From Dipteronia dyeriana (taxonomy: Eukaryota > Streptophyta > Magnoliopsida > Sapindales > Sapindaceae): 64,000 nucleotides of DNA. Position numbers and translations under genes: made by a program. Of the stretch, positions 47,640 through 59,300 are shown piece by piece; the first letter of the stretch is position 1; each line of letters opens with the position of its first letter. The notes under the pieces were generated by a model. The model was not told the DNA's origin, searched no databases, and saw only the letters and a program-made list of their open reading frames with translations. The stretch lies in NCBI GenBank assembly GCA_032871835.1, contig CM065297.1, forward strand, positions 20,066,098-20,130,097, in the 5' to 3' direction.

Positions 47640-50095
47640 CCCGAAACATCGACTCTTAGGCAACAGAGAACGAGTCTTCCAAATATTTAGCCATCTCTTC
47701 CGTAACAGAGGTCCTCTCATCAGCCTCCATCTGTCTCGTCAAGCAACGATCTACAAACTTTTGGGCAGAACTCGCCTTCTTTTGATAAGCCGCCTCAATC
47801 TTAGCACGACAATCCTCACACTTTTTTAACTGAGCTTCAAGACTCCTAATCCGATCAGCTTGATATTGTTGCATCTAAATAAACTCAGCAAACTCAGAAA
47901 CCATCTACAGGGAAGTAAGTTAGAGATCTGAATAAAGTCAAATTAGGATGAAGCTCAGGACAGAAGACTTAAGTAAGTTGCACTATTAAAAATGTTGTGA
48001 AGACTCTCCGTAGGAGAACCATTCCTGAAGCAACTCCGATGGTCGTTACCAATAAAAGCTGACCAGATGACATCATACTTAGCATATCCTAAGGGGTGGG
48101 ATGCGTATCGTTTCTTAAGGATCCCACTTCTGCATCCTCAACCTCTGGGGGTAAAGGATCTCTGTTCAAAATTTTTGGAGTTTCCTTTCTTCCCGAAGGT
48201 GTCTTAGCTTGAGCACTCGGGGAACCCTTAATGTCAGCATCATCATCGCTTGACTCGACGAACGAAACCACTCTAGGATTTTTTAAAAGAGGTCGATTGA
48301 GAGAATCAACTGCCTTCCTCTTCTCAGCTCGAGTACGGTGGAAGCTGAGGTCAGCTGTTGGATCTACCTGATCCTCAGTGATATCTCTAAAAGATTCGAA
48401 AGGATTAGGGAGATGACCAACCTATTCAGCAGGAGGGTTTCTACATCCTGCACCTATCGAACTAGGATTGTCCGATGTTACACCACCAGGATGCCCTTCC
48501 TACTTGCCTTCATCCTCAGAAATCCTTTGGTCATTATCAAGTCCAACATGGCCACTCGAACCGCTTGATTCCTCTACGGTCAGCCAAACGACTTCTTCAA
48601 GAATATATTTAGGAAACTGTTCATCTGCCTCCTTAGAATCTTCATTTGATTCATCATCAGGCGAAGTAATCCCTTCTCCGTTTTGACGAGAAGCTTCTTT
48701 ACAACTCAGCTAAATAATTGTTTTCACTTGGTGGGCTTGGGCGTCACAGACGACATCCATATCATACACTGAATTCAAAAAAGGGTTAAAAAGGCACGGT
48801 GAAAAGCGACAAAGTAAAAGCAATAAAAATAATCCACTTACAATGTTTGCGGTAAGCTGAAATCTGAGTAAAAAAGTCGAGAGCTATCATCATTTTCTCA
48901 TCAAAAAGATAGAACCTACTCCTCTTCTCCAGAGTATGCATGGCCCCCCGAGTAAGGTTACTCAATTCGATATCAGTGAAGTCAGGCCGTGACTTTTTCC
49001 AGCGAGCAAGAGAGCAAAAGAAACGAGAAATCTATAGTACTTCTTGGTTTTCCCCGGATGAGAGCTCGATCTTGTGTCCCCAGTTTCCTCCGGTAAAAAA
49101 CTAGTTGTTTTTCCAATACTTATTGGAGGTAGGAAAACCCCATACAAAACCCTTATTCTTGACATCTGAGGAGATGTCGATTCCCCGGTTCACCTTCGTC
49201 CCCTCAGGAATCCAATTGTCTGGCTGGCTGGATAGAAGAATGCAAGTCCCAGTCTGACCAGATTACCTTAGAGTATAAAAATGTTCACGAGAAGAGAGCG
49301 GTGACAAGTTTATCCGGCTCCACATATGCCACATACACATCAGGATCCTATAGCTGTTCAGGGCTAGCTGGGCCTGGGCGATCCTTGCCTCAGCAAGGAA
49401 CCAAGCAACAAAAGGTTGGAGGGGAAGAGTCACACCCCAGCCGAGCATAGATCCATAAACTGCTACCATGCTCGGAGGAGGGTTCCATGCGACCCTATTA
49501 CCAACAGAAACCATCAAAACTGAGTCATCCATATCAAATCGATCTCTGCTTCCCTGACCACAATCGGTTCGACATTGTATGCACTGGAGAAATTCAAAGA
49601 AAAGGGAATCCGAGAGGCACGTTGCTTTTCCTCAACATCATCCTCATTAATTACTTGCCTCCCAATCTGAATGTCGCTTGAACCATGTTTGTGAATCGTA
49701 CGATTACTTCGATGTTTTCCTATCCTAGATCGTAAAGGAACCCTGTGACTTTCAGAAAAGGAAGACTCAGAGCTGGAAGAAGATTCAGAACTAGAACTGA
49801 AATAAACATCAGGATAAAGCTCGGAAATATCAACATTTAGAAAATAAGGCTCATCAGAAGGTGTTTCCCCCAATAATCTACGAACACAAGAAACCAATTG
49901 AAGGTCTCCTTGCTCAAGCGTATCGAAAGCTATAACAAAAGGTGATGTCGTGAAATAGGATCCATCTAAACTGACCTTAAAAGTAGACGCAGAGAGATCG
50001 GAAAAAAGCTTCAGCAAAGAACCTAGATGAATCTGTGTGTGAGAGAGCCTGGGTTTCTTGCCCTTTTTTTCTGTAAAAATGAACGATAAGAACAA
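47640..50095 (-). pseudogene. Element B: antisense ORF (Transposase_28/gypsy-type protein), decayed
   Basis: On the strand opposite to gag-pol, between integrase and the 3' LTR. A conserved domain spans about 49565-49263: IDLIWMTQF, then in another frame GNRVAWNPPPSMVAVYGSML, LPLQPFVAWFLAEARIAQAQL and YRILMCMWHMW. This matches the plant family named putative gypsy type transposon (Pfam PF04195, from memory). Upstream is an acidic Ser-rich segment; downstream, at 47874-47656, a Lys/Glu-rich coiled-coil-like tail (RIRSLEAQLKKCEDC). A GT-AG intron on the minus strand fits at 48841-48769. Antisense ORFs at this position are known in Tat-lineage elements; their function is unknown. Frame breaks make this copy a pseudogene. 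Confidence 0.75.
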
Positions 50096-50510
50096 CCCCT
50101 TTCAATTTAAATAAACCACTCAATGATCGAAAGACGCGATACCCTAGGGTTTCGAGAAGTGGGAAAAAATTGAAAGAATAGGAGGAACGCTCAGTGATGT
50201 AGGCGGCGTATCCGATAATCAACGGGTCATATCACATAAATGCTTTCAGAGAAACCAAGCGATTAAAGGACACGTGTCGTGTAAAGAACTGGCCAAGCCA
50301 CCAGGATTTCAAAACATCACAATCATTGGGATTTCGCGTGAAGGGACAAATTGCACATACATGTTCACCATTAAGACACGTCATAAATGCTGCGAATTAA
50401 TTTAAGGGTTATAGTTCCTATTCAATGAAGCATAAATGAAGGACGGGACACAAATTAGTCGGAGTTTCAAGTGATTAAAATACTTCCGCCAACATAAATT
50501 ATACTCGGCA

Positions 50511-50530
50511 AAAGTATTTTAAGGGGGTAT
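50511..50530 (+). promoter_or_regulatory. Element B: polypurine tract
   Basis: AAGTATTTTAAGGGGGTAT just before the 3' LTR TGTTATATG. It primes plus-strand DNA synthesis. The same AAGGGG(G)TAT/TGTTAT arrangement is found reversed in element A. Confidence 0.75.
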
Positions 50531-51388
50531 TGTTATATGTATATTTGACTGAAAGTACACGTCACTGACAGGTAGGACAATCTCTTAAAAAGATTACCAG
50601 ATGGGCATCCGAGCTGGCATCCAGAAGACACCATCCAAGACATTATTAAAGAATAAGAACCCGAGTAAGCTCGAACACGGGTACTCGATATATTATGTTC
50701 TACTCGGGACAACACAGGAAGCCCCAATAAAAAAGTTCAGCATATGATTCACATACTTGAGTAAGCCCAAGAATCATACTCCAATACGCATCTGTATCAA
50801 AGGAGGTAAGAGTTTAGAAACTTTCTAGAAGGATAAAACACCAAACAGGAAGCGAGTCCAAATCAGGCAACAACTCTATTATTCTAGAAGACTGCATATC
50901 GGTTAAGAAATAAATTCTAAGCAGACTGTGTAGTTAGACTCCCCCAAAGATTCAGACTCAACCCACAAGATCTATGAAACAGGAAAGAAGATAAAGACGA
51001 CTTTAATAAGCAACCAGTCATAATTAAATACAGATTCTTTTCTTTACTTGTGCAACAAGGATTAGGGTTCTATGGATGTATAAATAGATCCATAATCTTA
51101 CTGTAAAAGGGAAGAGAGATGAAAAAAATAAAAAACAGAGTAAAGAAGAAATCGCTGTAACAGAGAGGCAAGAGAGATCGAGTTGTGTAACCGATTATTC
51201 AATAGTGGATTTAACTTGGTTGATCATTCAACCACCCGTGGACGTTTCTCTGATCATCGGAGTTTTACCACTTAAGTGGTGACACTTAAAAAAAATAAAT
51301 TGCATTCTTTTTCTCCATCTCTTTTAACAGGTCATAACCAAATCCAACATTGTTGACTTTCTTGACCATCAAGAAATCGACGTCAACA
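50531..51388 (+). repeat. Element B: 3' LTR (858 bp)
   Basis: TG...CA ends and collinear with the 5' LTR, with scattered substitutions. TATAAATAG at 51079-51087. Confidence 0.92.
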
Positions 51389-51712
51389 AAGCTGGACTTT
51401 TTTCTATGTATTTGAGTCGTGATCTTATTGAATCTGGGTGCTAATCCACGTGTCGTGTGTCTGATCGTTTGTTTTTTCCCGATCATTCTTGTTTACCTCG
51501 ATCATTGATCCAACCTGACCCTGATCCCGACCATCTTGACAACCCGATTGGGTTTTCTAACTCGATCATCTGTGTTATCTGGTCGGGGAGGACTGGTCGG
51601 GTTCGTTTGGTCCTGCTTGTGCTGATTTAATCTGAATATGCCCTAGTGACATGGTGTTCTCGACCCTGGTCTTTTGCTTACGTGTCATGCTACCTAGAAT
51701 TTTCCAATAACA
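51389..51712 (-). repeat. Element A: 3' LTR, inner part after B
   Basis: Continuation of the LTR that starts at 40347. It ends in ...CCAATAACA, which reads TGTTATTGG on the minus strand, the expected LTR start, and is followed at 51713 by AT and a pyrimidine tract. Together the halves give an LTR of about 770 bp. U3 contains repeated CGATCAT words at about 51475-51570. Confidence 0.7.
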
Positions 51713-51725
51713 ATACCCCTTTAAA
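51713..51725 (-). promoter_or_regulatory. Element A: polypurine tract
   Basis: ATACCCCTTTAAA on the plus strand is TTTAAAGGGGTAT on the minus strand, directly before the LTR start TGTTATTGG. It mirrors the tract of element B and fixes the orientation of element A. Confidence 0.7.
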
Positions 51726-51960
51726 CATACAAGACCAAACATCTCGTTTGGAATAGAACTCGTTTGGTAAAGTATGTTTAATTTATTATTATTTTTTATT
51801 GTGGTGCTCTTGTATGTGCATTTAATGCTTTGCGGCTGGATGTTAATGTCAATCACGCTTATTTCGGCTGACGCAATCATTTATCCATTTTTTTCAAATT
51901 TTGAATGGCGCTTGTCATTCCGCATACACTTACCGCTATTGATATGATGTCACTTACCCC

Positions 51961-51969
51961 TATATATAG
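51961..51969 (+). promoter_or_regulatory. TATA-like box upstream of element A antisense ORF
   Basis: TATATATAG preceded by CCCC, about 35-45 bp before the start of the open frame at 52005. It points in the direction of the antisense ORF, so this ORF may have had its own promoter rather than relying on the LTR. Confidence 0.4.
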
Positions 51970-52004
51970 CTCGAAAACTTTTCATTTTTTATTACGATTT
52001 CATA

Positions 52005-53320
52005 GTGATTTCTCGCAAAAACCTTAACTTCTCTTTTCCTCTAGATTTTGGCTTCCATATTCAAACCGCACATATCTCAGGTTTGGACCCAACTCTTCAT
52101 TATTGTTATTTTGAGCTTCTTATGCATGCCATCGAGGCTGGCGATAAAGAAAATATTTCTAAGCTCGAGTCTCTTCTTTGGGGTCGTTTTCCTTCATCCC
52201 AACCTACTGCTCTGGATATGGATTATTCTATGACCCGTATCGGGTTTTTTCTTTTTTCTTCTAATCCTCTTGGTTCCACTTTTGTTGATGATCAACCAGA
52301 TATGTCGAAGAATTCGAGACAAACTTCTAGGGCTTCTTCTAAGAAGACCGCTCGCTTGGCGAGTGACTTGAAGATAACTTCTTAGAAATTAAAAATGAGG
52401 GACGTTTCGAGGGAACGACGGGCTCGCTTGCTTAAATTCTCAGCGGACCATCCCTACGCCTTTAACCTTGAAATAAATGTAGCAACAGATGAAGAACTTG
52501 TGAAGTTTAAAGAACGGTTCGATCTCCCCCGTTCAGTGAAACTATCCTGTAGTGGTAATCACGTAGGGTGGAATCCTCTCCCCTGGCGCAGTTGCCATTT
52601 ATAGGGCAATACTGTCTTCTGTGGTGACTTTCCCTCTACAACCCTTCATTGCTCGCTTATTGGTAGACGTGGGTGTAGCCCCAGCCTAACTGACTCCAAA
52701 CTCATATCGGGTGTTGATTAGTCTGTGGCACTTATGAAAGAAGATCGAGGCTAAGTACCCCCCAACCCCTCTGAAGATATGCAATTTTTACACCTTAGGT
52801 CAATCAGACTCAGGCGAGACTTTTTACCTTCTGTTAATAGCCAAATTTGGCTACGGACCAAAGAGAAATTTTCCATTCTCCTAGCCCGGGTCCAGGCCTG
52901 AGATTACCCATCTTTGTACCCTGTATCTTAGGGTCGAGACATGGAGCCGTCCCTTAAAAGCGAGGAAAAGTCGTCGAGTTGTGAAGCATCCGTGGTGGAT
53001 CCTGACACGATCGGATCAAGTTCCTTACACCGAAAAGAGAATTTAAATAAAGCCTGACACATGATGAACCAGGCTCCGCGAACTTGGGATCACCCCACAA
53101 CCTTCCCGGAAGCACACCATTCTCTCCGAACATAGAAAAAGATTCATTAAGCACCAAGCTCGCACTACAGAGTTGCTCCACCTCGCTAAAGGAAGTTTTG
53201 AACCCTTATGGACAGGAAGATGGGAGCCCACCAGAGTACCCCTAGAGGATGCCTACAAAGCCATCCTTAGCTCCAAGAAACCTAGAGGGGTCCGACCAAG
53301 CTCTTAGAACCAAGACAGGG
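52005..53320 (+). pseudogene. Element A: antisense ORF (Transposase_28/gypsy-type protein), decayed
   Basis: Homologue of the antisense ORF of element B, here on the plus strand because element A is in minus orientation. The open frame 52005-52385 continues after a single TAG (52383-52385) to 52604. The conserved domain then follows in a shifted frame: GAVAIYRAIL, VTFPLQPFIARLLVDVGVAPAQL, NSYRVLISLWHLW and, further on, KFGYGPKRNFPFS near 52850-52880. The tail with KPRGVRPSS ends near 53310. At least one frameshift and several stops. No ATG opens the first frame, so the true start is unknown. No pol or gag of element A is seen further right, so A is truncated there. Confidence 0.7.
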
Positions 53321-53439
53321 GCATGAACCTGCCACGCTCCATGAAATAATTAACACTTTTACTTGATGAACTCCATGAGGAATCACACCATGAAGACACA
53401 CGGGATCATATCTATACCTCAACGAACATTGAAACACCG

Positions 53440-53900
53440 CGCACGTGCGTGGCAAGTGTTTGAGTTCAGAGTGAAATGAACTTATCGCTAAAGATATTCT
53501 CAACTTTGACATTAAATCAAAGTCAACAACATTCAAAATAATGGATCTCGCCTGATAAATGAGAGATTGGATTAAGAAAATGATGATGAGAGAGTCACAA
53601 ACTTAACCCATTTTGATTGTGTATAAATAGACCAAGCATAAATATAAGAAAGAGGAGAACGAAGAACAGAGGAAAAAGAAACAAAAGGATGAGTCATGGC
53701 CTAAATTCTATAATCAGAACAAGGCCGTCGTTGTATTCTACTATTCAATAGGCACGATGTTGCCACCTTGCTGTATCTTAGTGAGATTAAGAGTGATCGA
53801 GAGATTTCTGTATGAAATACACGATCTATAATAAAGAGATCTATTCCCATTTTCATTATATTCACGCTTGAACATCCACCTTTATTCAAACAAGGTAGGT
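53440..53900 (+). repeat. Element C: probable 5' LTR remnant
   Basis: A promoter-like block upstream of the element C gag. TGTATAAATAGACC at 53619-53632 is the same word found in the LTR promoters of element B, followed by an A/G-rich leader as in B. Ends were not found, so the boundaries are estimates. Confidence 0.4.
53622..53630 (+). promoter_or_regulatory. Element C: TATA box
   Basis: TATAAATAG followed by ACC, identical to the B LTR core promoter word, about 500 bp before the recognisable gag. Confidence 0.45.
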
Positions 53901-54129
53901 ACGAGGTATCTAACCCGGTAGCCAGCAAACTGCGTAAACAGATCCCACCCTTAAAACTGGCAAAGTGGAGATATCCAGTTCATCGAGGGATCTGATAATG
54001 AGAGCTCCAAGGTCAACTCCCAAAAACATGGAAATAAACGCCTAAGGGACCAGCCGGCCTAGATGTAGAAGAAGATCCAACAGTTGAAAAGAGGGAAGGG
54101 TAAGAAGGTCAAAAAGGACCCCCTAAGTA

Positions 54130-54650
54130 AGATGAATGACCCCTTTATCAAAAGGAATTGGGAGGCATAGTTCCTACCAAAGTTTAAGATTCCATCAGAC
54201 AAGTTCTCCGGCACGGAGGATCCTTTGAGCACGTAGAGTGTTTCGTCCAATAGATAGAAGTACAAAACATAACCAGGGCCACCATGTGACGGATGTTCCT
54301 TACAACACTAACAGATTATGTTAAGACCTGGTTCAGAAAGCTACCCGCTGGTAGTGTGGATTCCTTTACAAAGTTGTCAACTGATTTCTACTTTCAATTC
54401 TAGGGAGTCAAACCTCGATTGAAGGATCCCATCCATCTACAGACGTGATCCAGGAGAATGGGAAACCCTTCAGGCTTATATGGAACGGTTTCATAAAGAA
54501 GTCATCCAGATGGGGGTCTTCATTGAGAAAGAAACCCTTGCTAATTACAGGTGGAACCTGTGGACGGGCAAGCTTTTTCGATACTTTGCCAAGCGACCTC
54601 CAGAGACTTACCAAGAAGCCTATGATCGTGCTCTTGAGCAAATCGAAGTC
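54130..54650 (+). pseudogene. Element C: gag, first part
   Basis: The retrotransposon gag domain is seen in two frames: FLPKFKIPSDKFSGTEDP near 54160-54215, then TDYVKTWFRKLPAG near 54310-54350, and MERFHKEVIQMGVFIEKETL with RALEQIEV up to 54650. Stops and frame changes in the first 300 bp show decay. The final 170 bp are open. The break at 54650 is the insertion site of element D. Confidence 0.8.
54646..54650 (+). repeat. Element D: left target-site duplication
   Basis: AAGTC directly before the 5' LTR. The identical AAGTC follows the 3' LTR at 62414-62418. Confidence 0.9.
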
Positions 54651-55451
54651 TATAAGTTCCTCGGTTTTTGGTTGGCTCATTTTGTTGACAACCACATTTG
54701 GGGATTAATGTGTAAGGGTAGTTTAGGTCATCATTGCTTAAGACCTAGCTCAAGCTTCATTGAAGAGGTATTGGTGCACACACACACACACACACACTCT
54801 AATGCATGTCTTGATCATCTTGCATGCTTGCTTATTTGCATTCTTGTATGCTTTATATGTCTTAACTCTTGCTTGGGTGTTTGATGCATCTTGTGTGTCT
54901 TAAGAGAGGATTTTTCCTCTATACCGCAGTTCAGACCGCTCCCTGTGCTTTACCTCTGCCTCAGTTTGTACATTGGCGTTCTCCAGTTGTTGGATGTTGC
55001 TGCTACCGCGGCTTGTGCAACTTGCATGCACAGCGGTCTTTCAAGCAAAGTTTCCCAAGCGTCGTATGCTGTCCAAGCCACGATCGGTGCACTTGCATGC
55101 ACAATGGTCTACAGAGAAGTGTTTTCCAAGCGATGCACCACTCTCTGTACCGTGGTTTAGACACTTACCTGTACCGCGGTCTAGCCAGCGGTCATGACGG
55201 GATTTAGTTGCCCTTCGTTTAAAACGATGCCGTTTTGTTTAGGGCACCATATATATATGTTCTCTTCTCTTCTCTTTGCTTTGGTTGAGTCCAAGAAGCC
55301 ATTTTTGAGTATCCTAACTTTTCTAGAGAGAGAAAAACTCCCAAATACTCATTTTTACTCAACCTAACCTCATCTCATGGTCATCTAGTTTCATTTAAGG
55401 ATCATATAAGCATGAAGCATCATCGTCTTCTTGACTAGGTAATTTCTACAT
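54651..55451 (+). repeat. Element D: 5' LTR, collinear part
   Basis: Matches 60893 to about 61684 of the 3' LTR. It includes a (CA)n tract at 54778-54797, the GCGGTCT-type repeat cluster, and the TATATATAT box at 55250-55258. The match ends within the shared word ATGCT near 55450. Confidence 0.9.
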
Positions 55452-56072
55452 GCTCTGATACCAATTGAAATTCCCTAGAAAGTGTGTCTATAACCTAGAG
55501 GGTGGGGATGGGGGGTTGAATAGGTTTTAAACCGATTGATTACCAATTTTATGAATTAATTAATATTATCAAATCTTCCGCATTCTACTAAGTGTTCAAA
55601 TAAAAGACATTAAACATAAAGAAATAACAACATGCAATATATAAGTGGAAACCCTCCAAATGGGAAAAATCACGAGCTGTTTAGTGTGCCACACTTGATC
55701 CTCAAAATCCACAGTTGACTGAAAGTTTACAACCTAGGTTGACCTCCCGTCTAACCCTCCAGTTACTAACTCTTTCACTCTACCTAGAATGCCTTAATAG
55801 TGATTTTGGATCACCAACCTTGTGCACTAACCACATAGCCACAAACTTAATCAACAATGAATAGATAATGGCAACCTAAGTGAATATGCAAGAATATTCT
55901 ATATGCAAAAATGCTAGGTCAAGACATTCATGCTTATCTAGGATTAGTGATGACAAGTAAAGCAAATCCTAGATATCAATGTTCTAAATGCAAAGGCAAG
56001 AAGAATTAGCTAGAAAGGTAAAATCATCCTAAATTCTAGCTATCACTAATCAATACTCTCAACCAACAATCA
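55452..56072 (-). repeat. Element D: inverted LTR segment with primer site
   Basis: 55452-55463 reads GCTCTGATACCA, the reverse of TGGTATCAGAGC, the initiator-Met tRNA primer site of many copia elements. Next comes the reversed LTR end (TGAAATTCC from 55466), and the reversed 3' part of the LTR continues to about 56072. It corresponds to about 61810-62413 of the intact LTR. The segment of roughly 130 bp at 61685-61810 of the 3' LTR has no counterpart here. Confidence 0.85.
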
Positions 56073-56315
56073 TCTCAAATTGCATTTGGAGGACTTGGAG
56101 TTTTGAGTCCTTGACTACTTCGGTTCCCTCATGTGCCGTTTGAAGAATGTCCCAAGTCTCCTTTGCAATCCTAGTGTTTTGGACCAACTTGTATTGATTA
56201 TCGTCCATTGCACAAAGGATGGCATGCATAGCCTAGTTGTTCCACTTGGATGCTTCAAACTCTTGAGTACCCCAACTAAACTTGGGCTTAAGAGCTTCTA
56301 CACCATCGTCAGTGG
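56073..56315 (-). pseudogene. Element D: inverted gag fragment
   Basis: On the minus strand this encodes a copia gag segment: DDGVEALKPKFSWG, then EASKWNN, a stop, and AMHAILCAMDDNQYKLV, ETWDILQTAHEGTEVVKDSK. The last words are the hallmark of copia-type gag. It is fused to the inverted LTR segment near 56072 and, on its other side, to forward-oriented gag/pol. The order is therefore not explained by one simple inversion. Confidence 0.8.
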
Positions 56316-56321
56316 TCATTA

Positions 56322-59300
56322 TTGGAGGAGTATACCCCTATTTGTCATTATTGTGGTGTTGAAGGTCACATAAGGCTGAATTGTTTTAAATTTATTAAGT
56401 TGTGTCGTTTTGAAAATATGATTGAGAAGAATATGCTTAGAAGAGCCAAAATGCATGCATCTAGGAATTTTAGAGAAAATGAACCAATGGCTCCTAGAAA
56501 TAGTAATATTTCATCTAGGTGGACTAGAAACGATGAATATTGTTGTCATGTGGCTCAAGTAGCCTTGAAAGCCAAAACTGTCAATACTTGGTACCTTGAT
56601 ATTGGGTGTTCTAGGCACATGATCGGAAACCAGAGTTTCTTTGAAACTCTTGTGATGAAGGATAGTGTATTTATCACCTTTGGCGATGGTTCACGTATGA
56701 AGGTTTTAGAAAAAGGAAACATATCCATCCTCAATTTGCTCTCCTTGCCTAATGCTCTTTATGTAGATGGCTTGCAAGCCAATCTTATTAGCATATCACA
56801 TTTAAGTGATGAAGGGCTTTCGGTTATGTTTGACAAAATTGATTTCTCTATTTTAAAAGAAGATGGACACGTTCTATTGAAAGGCAAGAGATCAAGTGAC
56901 AATTGTTATTGTCTTGATTCCAATGGCATCTCTTGTAATTTGTCTAGCTGTGATCAAGTTGAATTGTGGCATCAAAGGTTAGGTCATATGAATTTCAAAG
57001 ACTTGAAAGTTCTTGAGAGGTTGAATGTTGTGAGAGACCTTCCTAAGTTTGGAAATAGGATTGAGGAAGTGTGTGGACCTTGTCAACAAGGAAAACAAAC
57101 TGCGAGTGTGCACAAAAAGGGTAAGTATCTTGCCACCAAGGAACCACTAGAGCTTCTTCATATAGACCTTATAAGTCCCATGCAAACCAAGAGTCTCGGT
57201 GGCAAGAGGTACATCTTTGTGTGTGTTGATGATTTTTCTAGATTTACATGGACCTACTTTCTTAGAGAAAAATCTGAAACTTTTGAAAATTTTAAAATGC
57301 TTTGCACTAAAATTCAAAATGAGAAGGATTCTCACATAAAATGCATTAAGAGAATTAGGAGTGACCATGGGAGAGAATTTGAAAATGTTTGCTTTGAAAT
57401 TTTTTGTGAGAGTCTTGGAATCTCCTATGAGTTCTCGGCTCCTCGAACTCCTCAACAAAATGGAGTTGTAGAGAGGAAGAATAAGGTCCTCCAAGAGATG
57501 GCTCGTGTGATGTTGCTTAGCAACAATGTTCCTAGGAATCTTTGGGTTGAGGCAGTGAATACAACTTGTTATATAGAAAATAGAGTGTTTTTAAGGCCCG
57601 ATACTAGGCAAACCTCTTATGAATTGTGGAAGTGAAGGAAGCCAAATGTTAGCTACTTCCACTCATTTGGAAGCAAGTGTTACATTCTAAATGACCGTGA
57701 TTAACTTGGCAAGTTTGATGCTAAAAGTGATGAGGAGATTTTCATTGGCTATGCCCTAAATAGTAAGGCCTATAGAGTTTTTAATTTGAAGACACGAAGT
57801 GTTATGGAATCATCCAATGTCATCATAGACAATTGTAGGCCTAAGGTTAGTAACCATGATGAGGAGATTAGTATGGTTGATGATTCTCCCTTGGAGAAGA
57901 TTGGTGAGACTTCAAGTAATGAAAAGTCAAATCTTGAAAAAGAGGTCTTTCAATCTCTTAATAGAGATTCTACACTGGACTCTAAGAAATTTGCTCATTG
58001 GGTTAGACATCTTCATAACAAGAGTGACATCATTGGAGATGTGAATGATGGTGTTAGGACTAGACATCAATTAGCAAATCAAATTAGCTATACTTGCTAC
58101 ACCTCTAAAATTGAACCCCAAAAGGTTGATGAAGCTTGAAGTGTTGAGTTTTGGGTTCTTGCTATGCAAGAAGAGTTAAATCAATTTGAAAGAAATGAGG
58201 TTTGGACTCTAGTTCCTAAGCCTAAGAGCGCTAATGTGATAGGCACCAAGTGGGTCTATAGGAATAAATCCGATGAGGGTGGCAACATTGTACAGAACAA
58301 TGCTAGACTTGTAGCACAAGGGTACTCTCAAATTGAGGGTATCGACTTTGAGGAGACTTTTACTCCCGTTGCACGATTAGAGTCCATTAGGCTTCTCTTA
58401 TCCATATCTTGTGTGCACAAGTTTAAATTGCATCAAATGGATGTTAAGAGTGCCTTCCTCAATGTCTTCTTGCAAGAGGAAGTGTTTGTTGAGCAACCCA
58501 AAGGGTTTATGGATCCATACCTCCTCAATCATGTTTACCGTATCAAAAAGGCACTATATGGGTTGAAACAAGCACCAAGGGCTTGGTATGAGCGCCTCAC
58601 TCTTTATCTTGTTGACAATGGTTACTCGAGAAGAAGTGTTGACAAGACTTTGTTCATCAAATGTACTAAAGATGAGCTATTCATAGCTCAAATTTATGTT
58701 GATGATATTGTTTTTGGTTCCCTAAACAACTTGAAAGTTGAACAATTTATTGGTGTCATGACTCATGAGTTTGAAATGAGCATGGTTGGTGAACTAAATT
58801 ACTTCCTAGGCTTGCAAATCAAGCAAATGCATGATGAGATCTTCATATCCCAAGCTAAATATGCTAAGAACCTAGTGAACAAATTTGGCCTTGAGAATGC
58901 CAAGCATTGTGACACCTATATGAGTACCACATTGAAACTTAGCAAGGATGCTAGTGGAAAAAGTGTGGATCAAAGTCTATATCGGGGCATGATAGGGAGC
59001 TTGCTATACTTAACGGTTAGTATGCCCGATATAGCCTTTAGTGTTGGTGTGTGTGCTAGGTATCAAGCCAATCCCAAGGAATCTCATCTCTCCTCCATGA
59101 AGAGAATCATTCGATATGTGAATGAGACATCCAACTATGTAATATAATACTCTTCTGACACTAATGCTAGTTTAGTTGGCTTTAGTAATGCAGATTGTAC
59201 AGGTAATTGTGATGATAGGAAGAGTACATTGGGTGGTTGCTTCTTCCTAGGGAACAATCTTGTGTCATGGTTTTGCAAGAAGCAAAATTCCATATCATTA

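Larger units (their letters stand above)
40798..51388 (+). mobile_element. Element B: complete but defective Ty3/gypsy Tat element (10.6 kb)
   Basis: LTRs at 40798-41649 and 50531-51388 both start TGTTATATG and end CGTCAACA. Inside are a primer site, gag, pol, and a 3.6-kb 3' region with an antisense ORF, then a polypurine tract AAGGGGGT. A second RNase H domain in pol (YVDGSSN, NNQAEYEALL) and the antisense ORF place it in the Tat lineage. The flanks are GTGCT (left) and AAGCT (right), agreeing at only three of five positions, so the target duplication is imperfect. It is inserted in the LTR of element A. The coding region has several stops, frameshifts and two deletions. Confidence 0.9.

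Noticed and set aside
40793..51393. Clean 5-bp target duplication for element B
   Set aside because: The flanks are GTGCT and AAGCT, matching at three positions only, so it is not claimed as a duplication.
53282..53928. Minus-strand ORFs between elements A and C
   Set aside because: Short, with no recognisable motif; the region is better explained as the end of the antisense ORF of A and the LTR-like promoter of C.
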